Source of the DNA: Pseudomonadota bacterium
Lineage (GTDB): Bacteria; Pseudomonadota; Gammaproteobacteria; Ga0077536
Direction: 5' to 3'
DNA: 64,000 nucleotides
NCBI GenBank assembly: GCA_016719885.1
Contig: JADJYF010000001.1
Span: forward strand, 1 to 64,000
The notes under the pieces are model-generated. The model saw only the letters and a list, made by a program, of their open reading frames with translations, had not been told where the DNA came from and ran no database searches. Within the stretch, counting starts at the first letter, position 1. Each line of letters starts with the position of its first letter. Position numbers and translations under genes: made by a program. This document shows, piece by piece, positions 10,251 through 18,675 of this stretch.

Positions 10251-11612
10251 TCACAGCGTATGCAGGTACCAGTCGTAGTCCTGCTGCGGCACTTCGCCGA
10301 AATAGCGACCGCTCTCGGTGCGCTTGATTGCGCAGTAGACCTCGACGAAACGCTGACCGAAATAATCGCGCGCGAAGGCCGAGTCGGCGAAGCGATCGAT
10401 GGCGCTCAGCCAGTCGCGCGGCAGCGCTGCGTGGTTCTTCTGCTGGTAGGCGTCGCCGCTCACGGCCGGGCCCGGGTCGATGCGCTTGCGCAGGCCGTGA
10501 TGCACGCCGGCCAGCACCGCGGCCGCCACCGCGTAGGGGTTGGCGTCGGCGCCGCAGATGCGGTGTTCCACATGGCGCGAGGCGGCCGGCCCGGTGGGAA
10601 TGCGCAGCGCCACGGTGCGATTGTTGACGCCCCAGTTCGCCACCAGCGGCGCGCAGTTGTAGGCCTGGTAGCGGCGGTAGGAATTACCGAAAGGGGCGAA
10701 CAGCGCCATCATGTCGCCAGCGCTGGCGGCCATGCCGCCGATCGCGTGCTTGAGCAGGTCGTTGCCGTCCAGCGCCTCGGCCGCGAACACGTTGCAGCCG
10801 TTCGCGTCGTTGAGACTCAGGTGCAGGTGCAGGCCCGATCCCGGCAGCACCGGAAAGGGCTTGGCCATGAACGAGGCCCACAGCCCGTGACGTTGCGCGA
10901 CGCCGCGCACCGCGCGCTTGTACATCACGCCTTCATCGAGCGCGCGCAAGGCATCGCTGCGATGCTTCAAGGTGATCTCGAATTGCCCCGGCCCGAATTC
11001 CGAGATGGTGGTCGACACCGGCAGGCCTTGCGCTTCGCAGCAGGCGTAGAGATCGTCGAGGAAGGCCGCGCGCGATTCGATCTCCTCGACGCTGTAGACG
11101 TGCGGATGCCTGCCACGGGTCGAGGCCGCCTGCGCGCGACCGGCACGCGCCGCCTCGGCGTCGAGCAGGTAGAACTCGAGTTCCACCGCCATCACCGGCG
11201 TATAGCCGTCCTCTTGCAAAAGCCTGATCACGCGCGCGGCGGCGAGGCGCGGGTCGGCGGCGGCGGCCGGTCCGCCTTGCTCCGCATCGAACATCATCAG
11301 CACCTGGGCGCTCGGCGTCTTAAGCCACGGCGTCGGCACCAGGGTGCCCGGCAACGGCCAGGCCAGGCAGTCCATGTCGCCTATTTCCCATAGCAGGCCG
11401 GTGTTTTCGGCGTCATCGCCGTCGGCAGTCAGCGCGGCGATGGAACTCGGCAGCGGCAGGCCCTCGTTATAGATGCGCTCGAGCTCGGCGCGTTGGATGG
11501 ACTTGCCGCGCAGGATGCCATTGAGATCGGTCTGCATTAGCTGCACGTGACGCAACTCGGGATGGCGGGCGAGAAATTCGCGGGCCTGGGCCGGATCGGA
11601 GCCGGTGCTCAT
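10251..11612 (-). CDS. puuA: glutamine synthetase family protein, probable gamma-glutamylputrescine synthetase
   Basis: A 453-residue type I-like glutamine synthetase. It has the N-terminal beta-grasp domain (VQLMQTDLNGILRGK) and the catalytic domain with AVELEFYLLD (metal ligands) and SGLHLHLSLND, then NNRTVALRIPTG (the Arg-binding NRTxxxR equivalent) and EHRICGADANPYAVAAAVLAG. The family ligates an amine to the glutamate gamma-carboxyl with ATP. The setting beside agmatine deiminase, putrescine ABC transporter, polyamine aminotransferase and PuuB-like oxidase genes argues for PuuA over a true GlnA. It is transcribed away from aguA, and the region between them holds a palindrome pair. Confidence 0.85.
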   Translation of the reverse strand: MSTGSDPAQAREFLARHPELRHVQLMQTDLNGILRGKSIQRAELERIYNEGLPLPSSIAALTADGDDAENTGLLWEIGDMDCLAWPLPGTLVPTPWLKTPSAQVLMMFDAEQGGPAAAADPRLAAARVIRLLQEDGYTPVMAVELEFYLLDAEAARAGRAQAASTRGRHPHVYSVEEIESRAAFLDDLYACCEAQGLPVSTTISEFGPGQFEITLKHRSDALRALDEGVMYKRAVRGVAQRHGLWASFMAKPFPVLPGSGLHLHLSLNDANGCNVFAAEALDGNDLLKHAIGGMAASAGDMMALFAPFGNSYRRYQAYNCAPLVANWGVNNRTVALRIPTGPAASRHVEHRICGADANPYAVAAAVLAGVHHGLRKRIDPGPAVSGDAYQQKNHAALPRDWLSAIDRFADSAFARDYFGQRFVEVYCAIKRTESGRYFGEVPQQDYDWYLHTL

Positions 11613-11697
11613 AAAGGAATCCTCGTGGCACGCCGCTGGCGCGGCGTCGGTATGGTCATCATGACCCGACCGTTAGCGGCGGCGCAACGCGGATTGG

Positions 11698-11781
11698 TAG
11701 GTGGGAATTCATTCGCACGCGGGGTGACATGAGCGCGACGCATCGTCTGGCATGGGTGTGCGAATGAAATCGCACCTACAA
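11698..11781. repeat. REP-like palindrome pair between puuA and aguA, GCGAA-stem type
   Basis: Two inverted copies start at about 11698 (TAGGTGGGAATTCATTCGC, one arm mismatch) and end at 11780 (GTGCGAATGAAATCGCACC, one mismatch). The spacer GCATCGTCTGGCATGGGTGT resembles that of the pair at 8307. The right copy ends 8 bp before ATG 11789, so it would put a hairpin over the aguA ribosome-binding site. Confidence 0.8.
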
Positions 11782-11788
11782 TGCCGCC

Positions 11789-12883
11789 ATGTTCGAACCG
11801 CTAGCTTCCACGCCGCGCGCCGACGGCTACGCCATGCCCGCCGAATGGGCACGCCAGGCGCGCTGCTGGATGATGTGGCCGACGCGCGCCGATACCTGGC
11901 GCGATGGCGCGGCGCCGGCCCAGGCCGCGTTCGCGGCTGTGGCGAACACCGTCGCCGAATACGAGCCGGTGGTGGTGGGCGTGGCGGCGCCGATGCGCCA
12001 GCGGGCGCGCGCGCTGCTCGGCACTGCCGTCGACATCGAGATCATCGACAGCAACGATGCCTGGATGCGCGACATCGGCCCGACCTTCGTGCGCAACGGC
12101 GCGGGCGACGTGCGCGCGGTGGATTGGATGTTCAATGCCTGGGGTGGCCTCGACGGCGGCCTCTACCATCCCTGGGATGCCGACGACGCGGTGGCGGCCA
12201 AGGTTGCGAGCCTGGCCAAGCTGCGGCGCTACCGCGCGCCGCTGGTGCTGGAAGGCGGCGCCATCCACGTCGACGGCGAGGGCACCTGTCTCACCACCGA
12301 ATAATGCCTGCTCAATCGCAACCGTAATCCGAGCCTGACGCGCGCGGACATCGAAGGGCATGTGCGCGATTACCTCGGCGTCGACACCGTGCTGTGGCTG
12401 GGCGACGGCGTGTACCAGGACGAAACCGACGGCCATGTCGACAACCTCGCCTGCTTCCTCCGGCCGGGCGTGGTGGCCTTGACGTGGTGCGACGACGAGC
12501 AGGATCCGCAGCACGCCATTTCGCATGACGCTTTACGACGCCTGCGCGGTTTTCGCGACGCGCGCGGGCGTGCGCTCGAGGTGGTGAAGCTGCCGCAGCC
12601 GCGACGCATGCCGACCATGCGCGCAGAAGAAGCGGCCGGTCTACGGCCGATGGTCGGCTCGCATCCGCGCCCGGCCGGCGCGCGCCTCGCGGCGTCCTAC
12701 GTGAATTTCCTGCTGGTGAACGGTGCGCTGATCCTGCCGTCGTTTGGCGATGAACACGACGCGCGCGCCGCCGCCATCCTCGCCGAGCAATTCCCCGGCC
12801 GCGACATTCGGCCGTTGGCCGCACGTGAGATCCTGCTCGGCGGCGGCTGCGTGCATTGCATCACCCAACAGCAGCCCGCCTGA
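11789..12883 (+). pseudogene. aguA: agmatine deiminase with one in-frame nonsense codon
   Basis: The frame from ATG 11789 to TGA 12881-12883 is continuous except for one TAA at 12302-12304. Both halves match the agmatine deiminase/PAD family: NDAWMRDIGPTFV (substrate and catalytic region), EGGAIHVDGEGTCLTTE, then after the stop CLLNRNRNPSLTR, ETDGHVDNLACF and the catalytic-Cys segment GGGCVHCITQQ. The family sequence normally reads TTE(Q/E)CLLN, so a single C-to-T or G-to-T change explains the stop. Intact enzyme would convert agmatine to N-carbamoylputrescine. There is no other lesion, so this is either very recent inactivation or a base-call error. No aguB is present in the window. Confidence 0.85.
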
Positions 12884-12892
12884 ACGCCGCTT

Positions 12893-13732
12893 TCAGTCGG
12901 AGGCGTTGACCGCCATCTGCGTATCGCGCTGCTGTTGACGCTCCTGGCGCGTCATCAGCACGCCGGCCACGATCATGGCCACCGTCACCACCAGCACCAT
13001 GAGGGTGGCCAGCGCATTGATCTCGGGCGACAGCCCGAGCCGCACCTTGGAATAGATCACCATCGGCAAGGTGCTGGCGCCAGGGCCGGACACGAAGCTC
13101 GACACCACCAGATCATCGAGCGACAGCGTGAAGGCCAGCAGCCAGCCCGACACCAGCGCCGGCGCGATGATGGGCAGGGTGATGACCAGGAACACCTTGG
13201 CCGGCCGCGCGCCGAGATCCATGGCGGCCTCTTCGATGGAGGCGTCCATGCCGACCAGGCGCGATTGCACGACCACCGTCACGTACGCCATGGCGAAAGT
13301 GGCGTGGGCGATCACGATGGTCAGCGTGCCGCGGCCGGCGGGCCAGCCGATGGCCTGTTCCAGTGCCACGAACAGCAGCAGCAAGGACAGGCCGGTGATG
13401 ACTTCCGGCATCACCAGCGGCGCGGTCACCAGGCCGCTGAACAGGGCGCGGCCGCGAAACGCGCCGAAGCGCGCCAGACACAGTGCCGCCAGCGTGCCGA
13501 GCACGGTGGCGAGGCTGGCGGTCAGCGTGGCGATTTTCAAACTGAGCAGCGCGGCGTCGAGTATCGGGCGATTGTCGAGCAGGGCGCCGTACCACTTGGT
13601 GGAAAAGCCCGCCCACACCGTCACCAGCTTCGATTCGTTGAACGAGAACACGATCAGCGAGGCGATGGGCAGGTAGAGGAAGGCGAGGCCCGCCACCAAC
13701 CAGGCCAGCAGCCAGCGCGGCGTGCGCTTCAT
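12893..13732 (-). CDS. potI: putrescine/spermidine ABC transporter, inner-membrane permease PotI
   Basis: About 279 residues with six predicted helices beginning WLLAWLVAGLAFLYLPIAS. The binding-protein-dependent transport (EAA) loop is EAAMDLGARPAKVFLVITLP, which docks with the ATPase. The following LLAFTLSLDDLVVSSFVSGPG is typical of PotC/PotI. ATG 13732 overlaps the potH stop (ATGA), indicating translational coupling and fixing the start. The C-terminus ends 10 bp from the convergent aguA stop. With PotH it forms the membrane channel of the importer. Confidence 0.92.
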   Translation of the reverse strand: MKRTPRWLLAWLVAGLAFLYLPIASLIVFSFNESKLVTVWAGFSTKWYGALLDNRPILDAALLSLKIATLTASLATVLGTLAALCLARFGAFRGRALFSGLVTAPLVMPEVITGLSLLLLFVALEQAIGWPAGRGTLTIVIAHATFAMAYVTVVVQSRLVGMDASIEEAAMDLGARPAKVFLVITLPIIAPALVSGWLLAFTLSLDDLVVSSFVSGPGASTLPMVIYSKVRLGLSPEINALATLMVLVVTVAMIVAGVLMTRQERQQQRDTQMAVNASD

Positions 13733-14730
13733 GCCGACGCCTCGCTGCGGCGTTGCAGCCAGCCTTGCAGCAGCATGATCAAGACCACCAGCGACAGCAT
13801 GGCGATGGCGACCGCCGAGGCCACCGGCCACGCGCGGTTGGCGAAAAATTCCTCCCACAGCACCTTGCCGATCATGAGCGTGTCGGTGCCGCCCAGCAGA
13901 TCCGGGATCACGAATTCACCCAGCGCCGGTATGAACACCAGTGAGAAGCCGGCGATGATGCCCGGCACCGACAGCGGCAGGGTGATGGCGAGGAAGGCGC
14001 GCCACGGCCGGCTGCCGAGGTCGGCGGCGGCCTCCAGCAGCGTGTCGTCGAGTTTCTCCAGCGTCGCGTACAGCGGCAGCACCATGAACGGCAGGTAGGA
14101 GTAGACGATGCCGACGTACACCGCGAAGTTGGTGCGCATCATGACGATGGGCGTATCGATGAGGCCGAGCGCGATGAGCACGTTGTTGATGACGCCGTTG
14201 TTGTTCAAGAGGCCTATCCAGGCGTACACGCGCAGCAGGAACGAGGTCCAGAACGGCAGCACCACCAGCATCAGCAGCACGTTGCGCCACGCGCTGGGCG
14301 CGCGCGCCATGGCGTAGGCCATCGGGTAACCGATGACGAGACACATGAGGGCCGAGCAGAACGCGACTTCGACCGAGCGCAGGTAGGTCTTGAAGTAGAG
14401 CGCGTCCTCGATGAGGAAGCGGTAGTTGGAAAGATGCAGCTTGAGCGTGAGGCCGCCCTCGGCGCCGCGTTCGAGCAGCGCGCTGTAGGGCGGCTGGGCG
14501 AGCAACTGCTCGGCGAAAGAGATCTTCAGCACGATCAGGAACGGTACCAGGAAGAACAGCGCCAGCCATGCATAGGGCAGGGCGATGACGCCGCGCCGCC
14601 CGGCCAGGCCCAGCGCGCCGATGGCGTTCAAGGCCCAGCGCAGGGGCGCGAAACGCAGCAGCGTGCGCACCAGGGGCTCGGAGCCCTGCGCCAGACGATC
14701 GCCCAGCGGCAGGTAGCCGAGGCGGCTCAC
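13729..14730 (-). CDS. potH: putrescine/spermidine ABC transporter, permease PotH
   Basis: About 333 residues. The helices include PYAWLALFFLVPFLIVLKIS and VLLMLVVLPFWTSFLLRVYA. The EAA loop is LLEAAADLGSRPWRAFLAIT, and FIPALGEFVIPDLLGG is characteristic of PotB/PotH. The GTG at 14730 overlaps the potG stop codon as GTGA and is preferred; a later GTG before RTLLRF is an alternative. The same frame stays open far upstream through potG, but that is an out-of-frame shadow, not a fusion. Partner of PotI. Confidence 0.9.
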   Translation of the reverse strand: MSRLGYLPLGDRLAQGSEPLVRTLLRFAPLRWALNAIGALGLAGRRGVIALPYAWLALFFLVPFLIVLKISFAEQLLAQPPYSALLERGAEGGLTLKLHLSNYRFLIEDALYFKTYLRSVEVAFCSALMCLVIGYPMAYAMARAPSAWRNVLLMLVVLPFWTSFLLRVYAWIGLLNNNGVINNVLIALGLIDTPIVMMRTNFAVYVGIVYSYLPFMVLPLYATLEKLDDTLLEAAADLGSRPWRAFLAITLPLSVPGIIAGFSLVFIPALGEFVIPDLLGGTDTLMIGKVLWEEFFANRAWPVASAVAIAMLSLVVLIMLLQGWLQRRSEASA

Positions 14731-15875
14731 GAGGTCAGCACCACACCGCTGGCGGCATGCCAGGACAGCCACACCTGGTCGTCCCACTCGATGCGGTCCG
14801 CGGCGTGGCGGATGAGATTGGGCTGCGTGACCTTCACCGACATGCCCGAGGCGAGCTTGACCTTGAACACCGAGATGTCGCCCATGTAGGCAATGCCATC
14901 GACCTGGCCGGCCACGCAGTTGGCACTGGTGTCGGCCGGCGGCTCGCGGCTGATGGTGATTTTTTCCGGCCGCAAGGCCACCCATAGCGTGCCGCCCGGT
15001 GACGCCGCCACGCCGTGGTTGATGTACAGCGTGCAATCGGCGTTGGTCGAGCGGATGCGCACGTAGTCGTTGTCTTCGTCGATGATGTGCCCTTCGAAGA
15101 TGTTCACCGAGCCGATGAAATCGGCGACGAAGCGGCTGTTGGGGAATTCGTAGATCTCGCTCGGCGTGCCGGTCTGCACGATGCGGCCGTGATCCATCAC
15201 GCCGATGCGCGAGGCCAGCGTCATGGCCTCTTCCTGGTCGTGGGTGACGATGATGAAGGTCACGCCCAGGGTGTCCTGGATGTTCATCAATTCGAACTGG
15301 GTCGATTCGCGCAGCTTCTTGTCGAGCGCCGCCAACGGCTCGTCGAGCAGCAGCAGCTTGGGCTGCTTGACCAGCGAACGCGCGAGCGCCACGCGCTGGC
15401 GCTGGCCGCCGGACAACTGGTGGGGCTTGCGACGCGCAAAGCCGGACAGCTTGACCAGTTCCAGCATGGCCTCGACCTTGTCGCGGATCTCCTGGCGCGG
15501 GCGGCTCTCCTGCTTCAAGCCGAAGGCGACGTTGTCCAGCACCGTCATGTGCGGAAACAGCGCGTAGGACTGGAACATCATGTTGACCGGGCGCTGGTAG
15601 GGCGGAATGCCGGTCATGTCGACGTCGTCGATGAAGATGCGCCCGGCGCTCGGTTCCTCGAAGCCGGCCAGCATGCGCAGCAGCGTGCTCTTGCCACAGC
15701 CCGAGCCGCCGAGCAGGCAGAACAGTTCCTTGTGGTAGATGTCGAGCGTGACGTCGTTGACCGCCACGAAGTCGCCGAAGCGCTTGCTGACATGCTCGAT
15801 GCGCACGTAGGGCCGCGCGCCCGGGTCGGTCCACGGCGTCGGCTCGCGGCGCTCGGCGCCCGGCGTGTCACTCAT
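14727..15875 (-). CDS. potG: polyamine ABC transporter ATP-binding protein PotG
   Basis: An ABC ATPase of about 382 residues. It has Walker A GGSGCGKST, the Q-loop MMFQSYALFPHMTV, signature LSGGQRQRVALARS, Walker B LLLLDEPLAALD and the H-loop IIVTHDQEEA. A C-terminal TOBE-type domain begins near RPEKITISREPPAD. It powers PotHI-mediated uptake. ATG 15875 (MSDTPGAERRE) is chosen over an in-frame GTG four codons upstream. The gene is 15 bp downstream of potF and overlaps potH. Confidence 0.93.
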   Translation of the reverse strand: MSDTPGAERREPTPWTDPGARPYVRIEHVSKRFGDFVAVNDVTLDIYHKELFCLLGGSGCGKSTLLRMLAGFEEPSAGRIFIDDVDMTGIPPYQRPVNMMFQSYALFPHMTVLDNVAFGLKQESRPRQEIRDKVEAMLELVKLSGFARRKPHQLSGGQRQRVALARSLVKQPKLLLLDEPLAALDKKLRESTQFELMNIQDTLGVTFIIVTHDQEEAMTLASRIGVMDHGRIVQTGTPSEIYEFPNSRFVADFIGSVNIFEGHIIDEDNDYVRIRSTNADCTLYINHGVAASPGGTLWVALRPEKITISREPPADTSANCVAGQVDGIAYMGDISVFKVKLASGMSVKVTQPNLIRHAADRIEWDDQVWLSWHAASGVVLTS

Positions 15876-15890
15876 GGGGCCGGGCACGTC

Positions 15891-17072
15891 TTACTGGTTG
15901 GTCTTGATGCGCGTCCAGGCGCGCGTCACCTGCCGGTCGTAGTCCGGCGGATTGACCACGTTCGGGAACAGCGTGGCGCGCGTCGCCTCGTCGGGATAGA
16001 CCGCCGGGTCGTGCACCACCTCCGGATCCATCTTGGCGGTGGCGGCCTGGTTGGCGTTGGCGTACTTCACCTCGTTGCTGATGGCCGCCGCGACCTCGCC
16101 GCGCAGGATGTAGTCGAGGAACTTGTAGGCGTTCTCGACGTGCGGCGCATCCTTGGGGATGGCCATGGTGTCGAACCACATGAGCGTGCCTTCCTTGGGA
16201 ATGACGTAGGCGATTTCGTTGCCGTTCTTGGCTTCCCGGGCGCGGTCGCGGGCCTGGAAGATGTCGCCGCTCCAGCCCATCACCAGGCACAGTTCGCCGT
16301 TGGCGAGGTCGTTGAGGTATTGCGATGAGTGGAAATACTTGATGTGCGGGCGCACCTGCATCAGCGCCGCCTCGACCTTGGCGAGATCCTCGGCGGTCTG
16401 GCTGTCGGTCGGCAGCTTGAGGTAGCGCAGCATCAAGGGCACCACTTCGCTGGGCGTATCGAGCATGCTCACGCCGCAGTCCTTGAAGCGCGCGACGATT
16501 TCGGGTTTGAACAGCATGTCCCAGCTGGTGATCGGGGCATCGTTCATGCGTTCCTTGATCTTGGCGACGTTGTAGCCGATGCCGTCCGTGCCCCACAGGT
16601 AGGGCAGCACGTAGGCATTGTCCGGGTCGTAGCCGGCCAGCGCCTTCATGATCTCCGGATCGAGGTTCTTGTAGTTGGCGAGCTTGTTCCGGTTCAGGCG
16701 CTGGAAGATGCCGGCCTTGATCTGGCGCGCGACGAAATTGGCCGACGGCACCACGATGTCGTAACCGGTGTTGCCGGCCAACAGCTTGGCTTCCAGCACC
16801 TCGTTGCTGTCGAACACGTCGTAGCGAACCTTGATGCCGGTTTCCTTTTCGAAATTGGCGACAGTGTCCGGCGCGATGTAATCGGACCAGTTGTAGATGT
16901 TCAAGACCTGTTCCTCGGCCGACGCGGCCGGTGCCGGCGCAGGGGCGCTGCTTGGCGCGGGCGCGGCGGGCGCGGCAGTGCCGGCGGTGTTTGCGCCGTC
17001 GCCGCCGCCACAGGCGCCGAGCAACAGGCTGAGTGCGGCAGGAACGACAAGACGCAAACGCAGGTGCGACAT
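15891..17072 (-). CDS. potF: polyamine ABC transporter substrate-binding lipoprotein PotF
   Basis: About 393 residues. The signal peptide ends in the lipobox LLGAC, so the mature protein is probably a lipoprotein followed by a Pro/Ala-rich linker. The PotD/PotF fold begins at LNIYNWSDYIAPDTV. The aromatic and acidic polyamine-binding positions are recognisable in YNWSDY, LPYLWGTDGIGYN and LVMGWSGDIFQA. E. coli PotF is a soluble periplasmic protein, so a lipid anchor with linker is a notable difference. ATG 17072 has AAGG 9 bp upstream. It lies 34 bp downstream of spuC. Confidence 0.92.
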   Translation of the reverse strand: MSHLRLRLVVPAALSLLLGACGGGDGANTAGTAAPAAPAPSSAPAPAPAASAEEQVLNIYNWSDYIAPDTVANFEKETGIKVRYDVFDSNEVLEAKLLAGNTGYDIVVPSANFVARQIKAGIFQRLNRNKLANYKNLDPEIMKALAGYDPDNAYVLPYLWGTDGIGYNVAKIKERMNDAPITSWDMLFKPEIVARFKDCGVSMLDTPSEVVPLMLRYLKLPTDSQTAEDLAKVEAALMQVRPHIKYFHSSQYLNDLANGELCLVMGWSGDIFQARDRAREAKNGNEIAYVIPKEGTLMWFDTMAIPKDAPHVENAYKFLDYILRGEVAAAISNEVKYANANQAATAKMDPEVVHDPAVYPDEATRATLFPNVVNPPDYDRQVTRAWTRIKTNQ

Positions 17073-17106
17073 CAGGATTACCTTCGATGAGATGACAGGA
17101 TGGGGT

Positions 17107-18489
17107 TCAGGCATGGCCGCGCACGGTATCGAGCGTGAGGTCCAGGCAGCGGCGCGCGAGCGTCACCAGTTCGTCGATTTCCGCGCGGCTCATGACCAGG
17201 GCCGGCGCAATGATCATGGTGTCGCCCACCGCGCGCATGATGAGGCCGTGCTCGAAACAGAAATCGCGGCACACCGTGCCCACTTCGCCGACCGGCGTGT
17301 AGCGCTGGCGACGGGCCTTGTCGCGCGTCAGCTCCAGCGCGGCCATGAAGCCGACGCCGCGCACTTCGCCGACCAGCGGATGGTCGGCCAGTTCGCGCAG
17401 CCGCGCCTGCAGGTAGGGGCCGGTGTCGTCGTGCACGCGCTCGACGATGCGCTCGTCGCGCAGGATGCGCACATTGCGTTCCGCCACCGCGCAACAGGTC
17501 GGATGGCCGGAGTAGGTGTAGCCGTGATTGAACTCGCCGCCGCGTTCGATGAGCACGCGTGACACTTCGTCGCTGACCATCACGCCGCCGATGGGCAGGT
17601 AGCCCGACGACAGGCCCTTGGCGATCACCATGAGGTCCGGCGTGTAGCCGAAATGCTCGCAGCCGAACCAGCGCCCGAGGCGGCCGAAGCCGCAGATCAC
17701 TTCGTCGCTGACCAGCAGGATGCCGTACTTGCGGCAGATGCGTTCGATCTCCGGCCAGTAGCTGGCGGGCGGCACGATCACGCCGCCCGCGCCCTGGATG
17801 GGTTCGCCGATGAAGGCCGCGACCTGGTCGGCGCCGATGGCGAGGATGCGTTCTTCGAGGCGGCGCGCGGCCACCAGGCCGAAGGTGTCGGGATCCATGT
17901 CGCCGCCCTGTTCGAACCAGTAGGGCGGCTCGATGTGTTCGATGCCGGGGATGGGCAGGTCGCCCTGCTCGTGCATGTAGCGCATGCCGCCCAGGCTCGC
18001 GCCCGCCATGGTGCTGCCGTGATAGGCCAGCCAGCGGCTGATGATGACCTTGCGCTGCGGCTGGCCCTGCACCTGCCAGTAGTGCCGCACCAGGCGCACC
18101 ACGGTGTCGTTCGCTTCCGAGCCGGACGAGGTGAAGAACACGTGGTTGAGATGCGCGGGCGTGACTTCCGCGAGCAGCGCCGCCAGCGCCAGCGTGGGTG
18201 GCGTCGCGGTCTTGAAGAAGCTGTTGTAGAACGGCAGTTCCAGCATCTGCGCGTGGGCCGCCTCGGCCAGTTCACGGCGGCCGTAGCCGACGTTCACGCA
18301 CCACAGCCCGGCCATGCCGTCGAGAATGCGCGCACCGTCGGAATCCCACAGGTACACACCCTCGGCGCGCGTGATGATGCGCGCGCCGCGCGCGTGCAGG
18401 GCGCGGCTGTCGGTGAAGGGATGCAGGTAGTGGCGTCGGTCCAGATCCTGCCAGGCGTGCGTGTCGTGGGATGGGGCAAGCGTGCTCAT
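17107..18489 (-). CDS. spuC: polyamine:pyruvate aminotransferase (SpuC-like, class III PLP)
   Basis: About 460 residues, class III aminotransferase. The N-terminus HYLHPFTD and GVYLWDSDGARILDGMAGLW are typical of the omega-amino-acid/SpuC branch. The PLP phosphate site is FTSSGSEANDTVVRL, the Asp is in LLVSDEVICGFGRLG, and the Schiff-base Lys is in LMVIAKGLSSGYLPIGG. It transfers the amino group of putrescine (or similar diamines) to pyruvate. ATG 18489 is chosen because it begins the conserved region. The same-strand potFGHI genes follow as one operon, coupling uptake to catabolism. It is divergent from puuB across about 186 bp. Confidence 0.88.
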   Translation of the reverse strand: MSTLAPSHDTHAWQDLDRRHYLHPFTDSRALHARGARIITRAEGVYLWDSDGARILDGMAGLWCVNVGYGRRELAEAAHAQMLELPFYNSFFKTATPPTLALAALLAEVTPAHLNHVFFTSSGSEANDTVVRLVRHYWQVQGQPQRKVIISRWLAYHGSTMAGASLGGMRYMHEQGDLPIPGIEHIEPPYWFEQGGDMDPDTFGLVAARRLEERILAIGADQVAAFIGEPIQGAGGVIVPPASYWPEIERICRKYGILLVSDEVICGFGRLGRWFGCEHFGYTPDLMVIAKGLSSGYLPIGGVMVSDEVSRVLIERGGEFNHGYTYSGHPTCCAVAERNVRILRDERIVERVHDDTGPYLQARLRELADHPLVGEVRGVGFMAALELTRDKARRQRYTPVGEVGTVCRDFCFEHGLIMRAVGDTMIIAPALVMSRAEIDELVTLARRCLDLTLDTVRGHA

Positions 18490-18675
18490 GCTCGGGCCGG
18501 GACTCTCAAGGCATCGGCGACCCGACGGCCGCTGTGAAGCATCATTAACATGTTTCATCTGGAGCGTCGAGCCAGGCCCGCGCGGTCGCCGCCAACGCGC
18601 CTTGCGGGCACGCGCGGCCAGCGCGCATGATGGCTCGGCACCGCGCACATCGAGCCTCGCAAGCCGCCACTCAGC

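Noticed and set aside
13729..15834. A continuous 701-codon frame suggesting a PotG-PotH fusion
   Set aside because: Only its last 333 codons are PotH. The upstream part is out of frame with potG, whose own frame has all ABC ATPase motifs and overlaps potH by GTGA.
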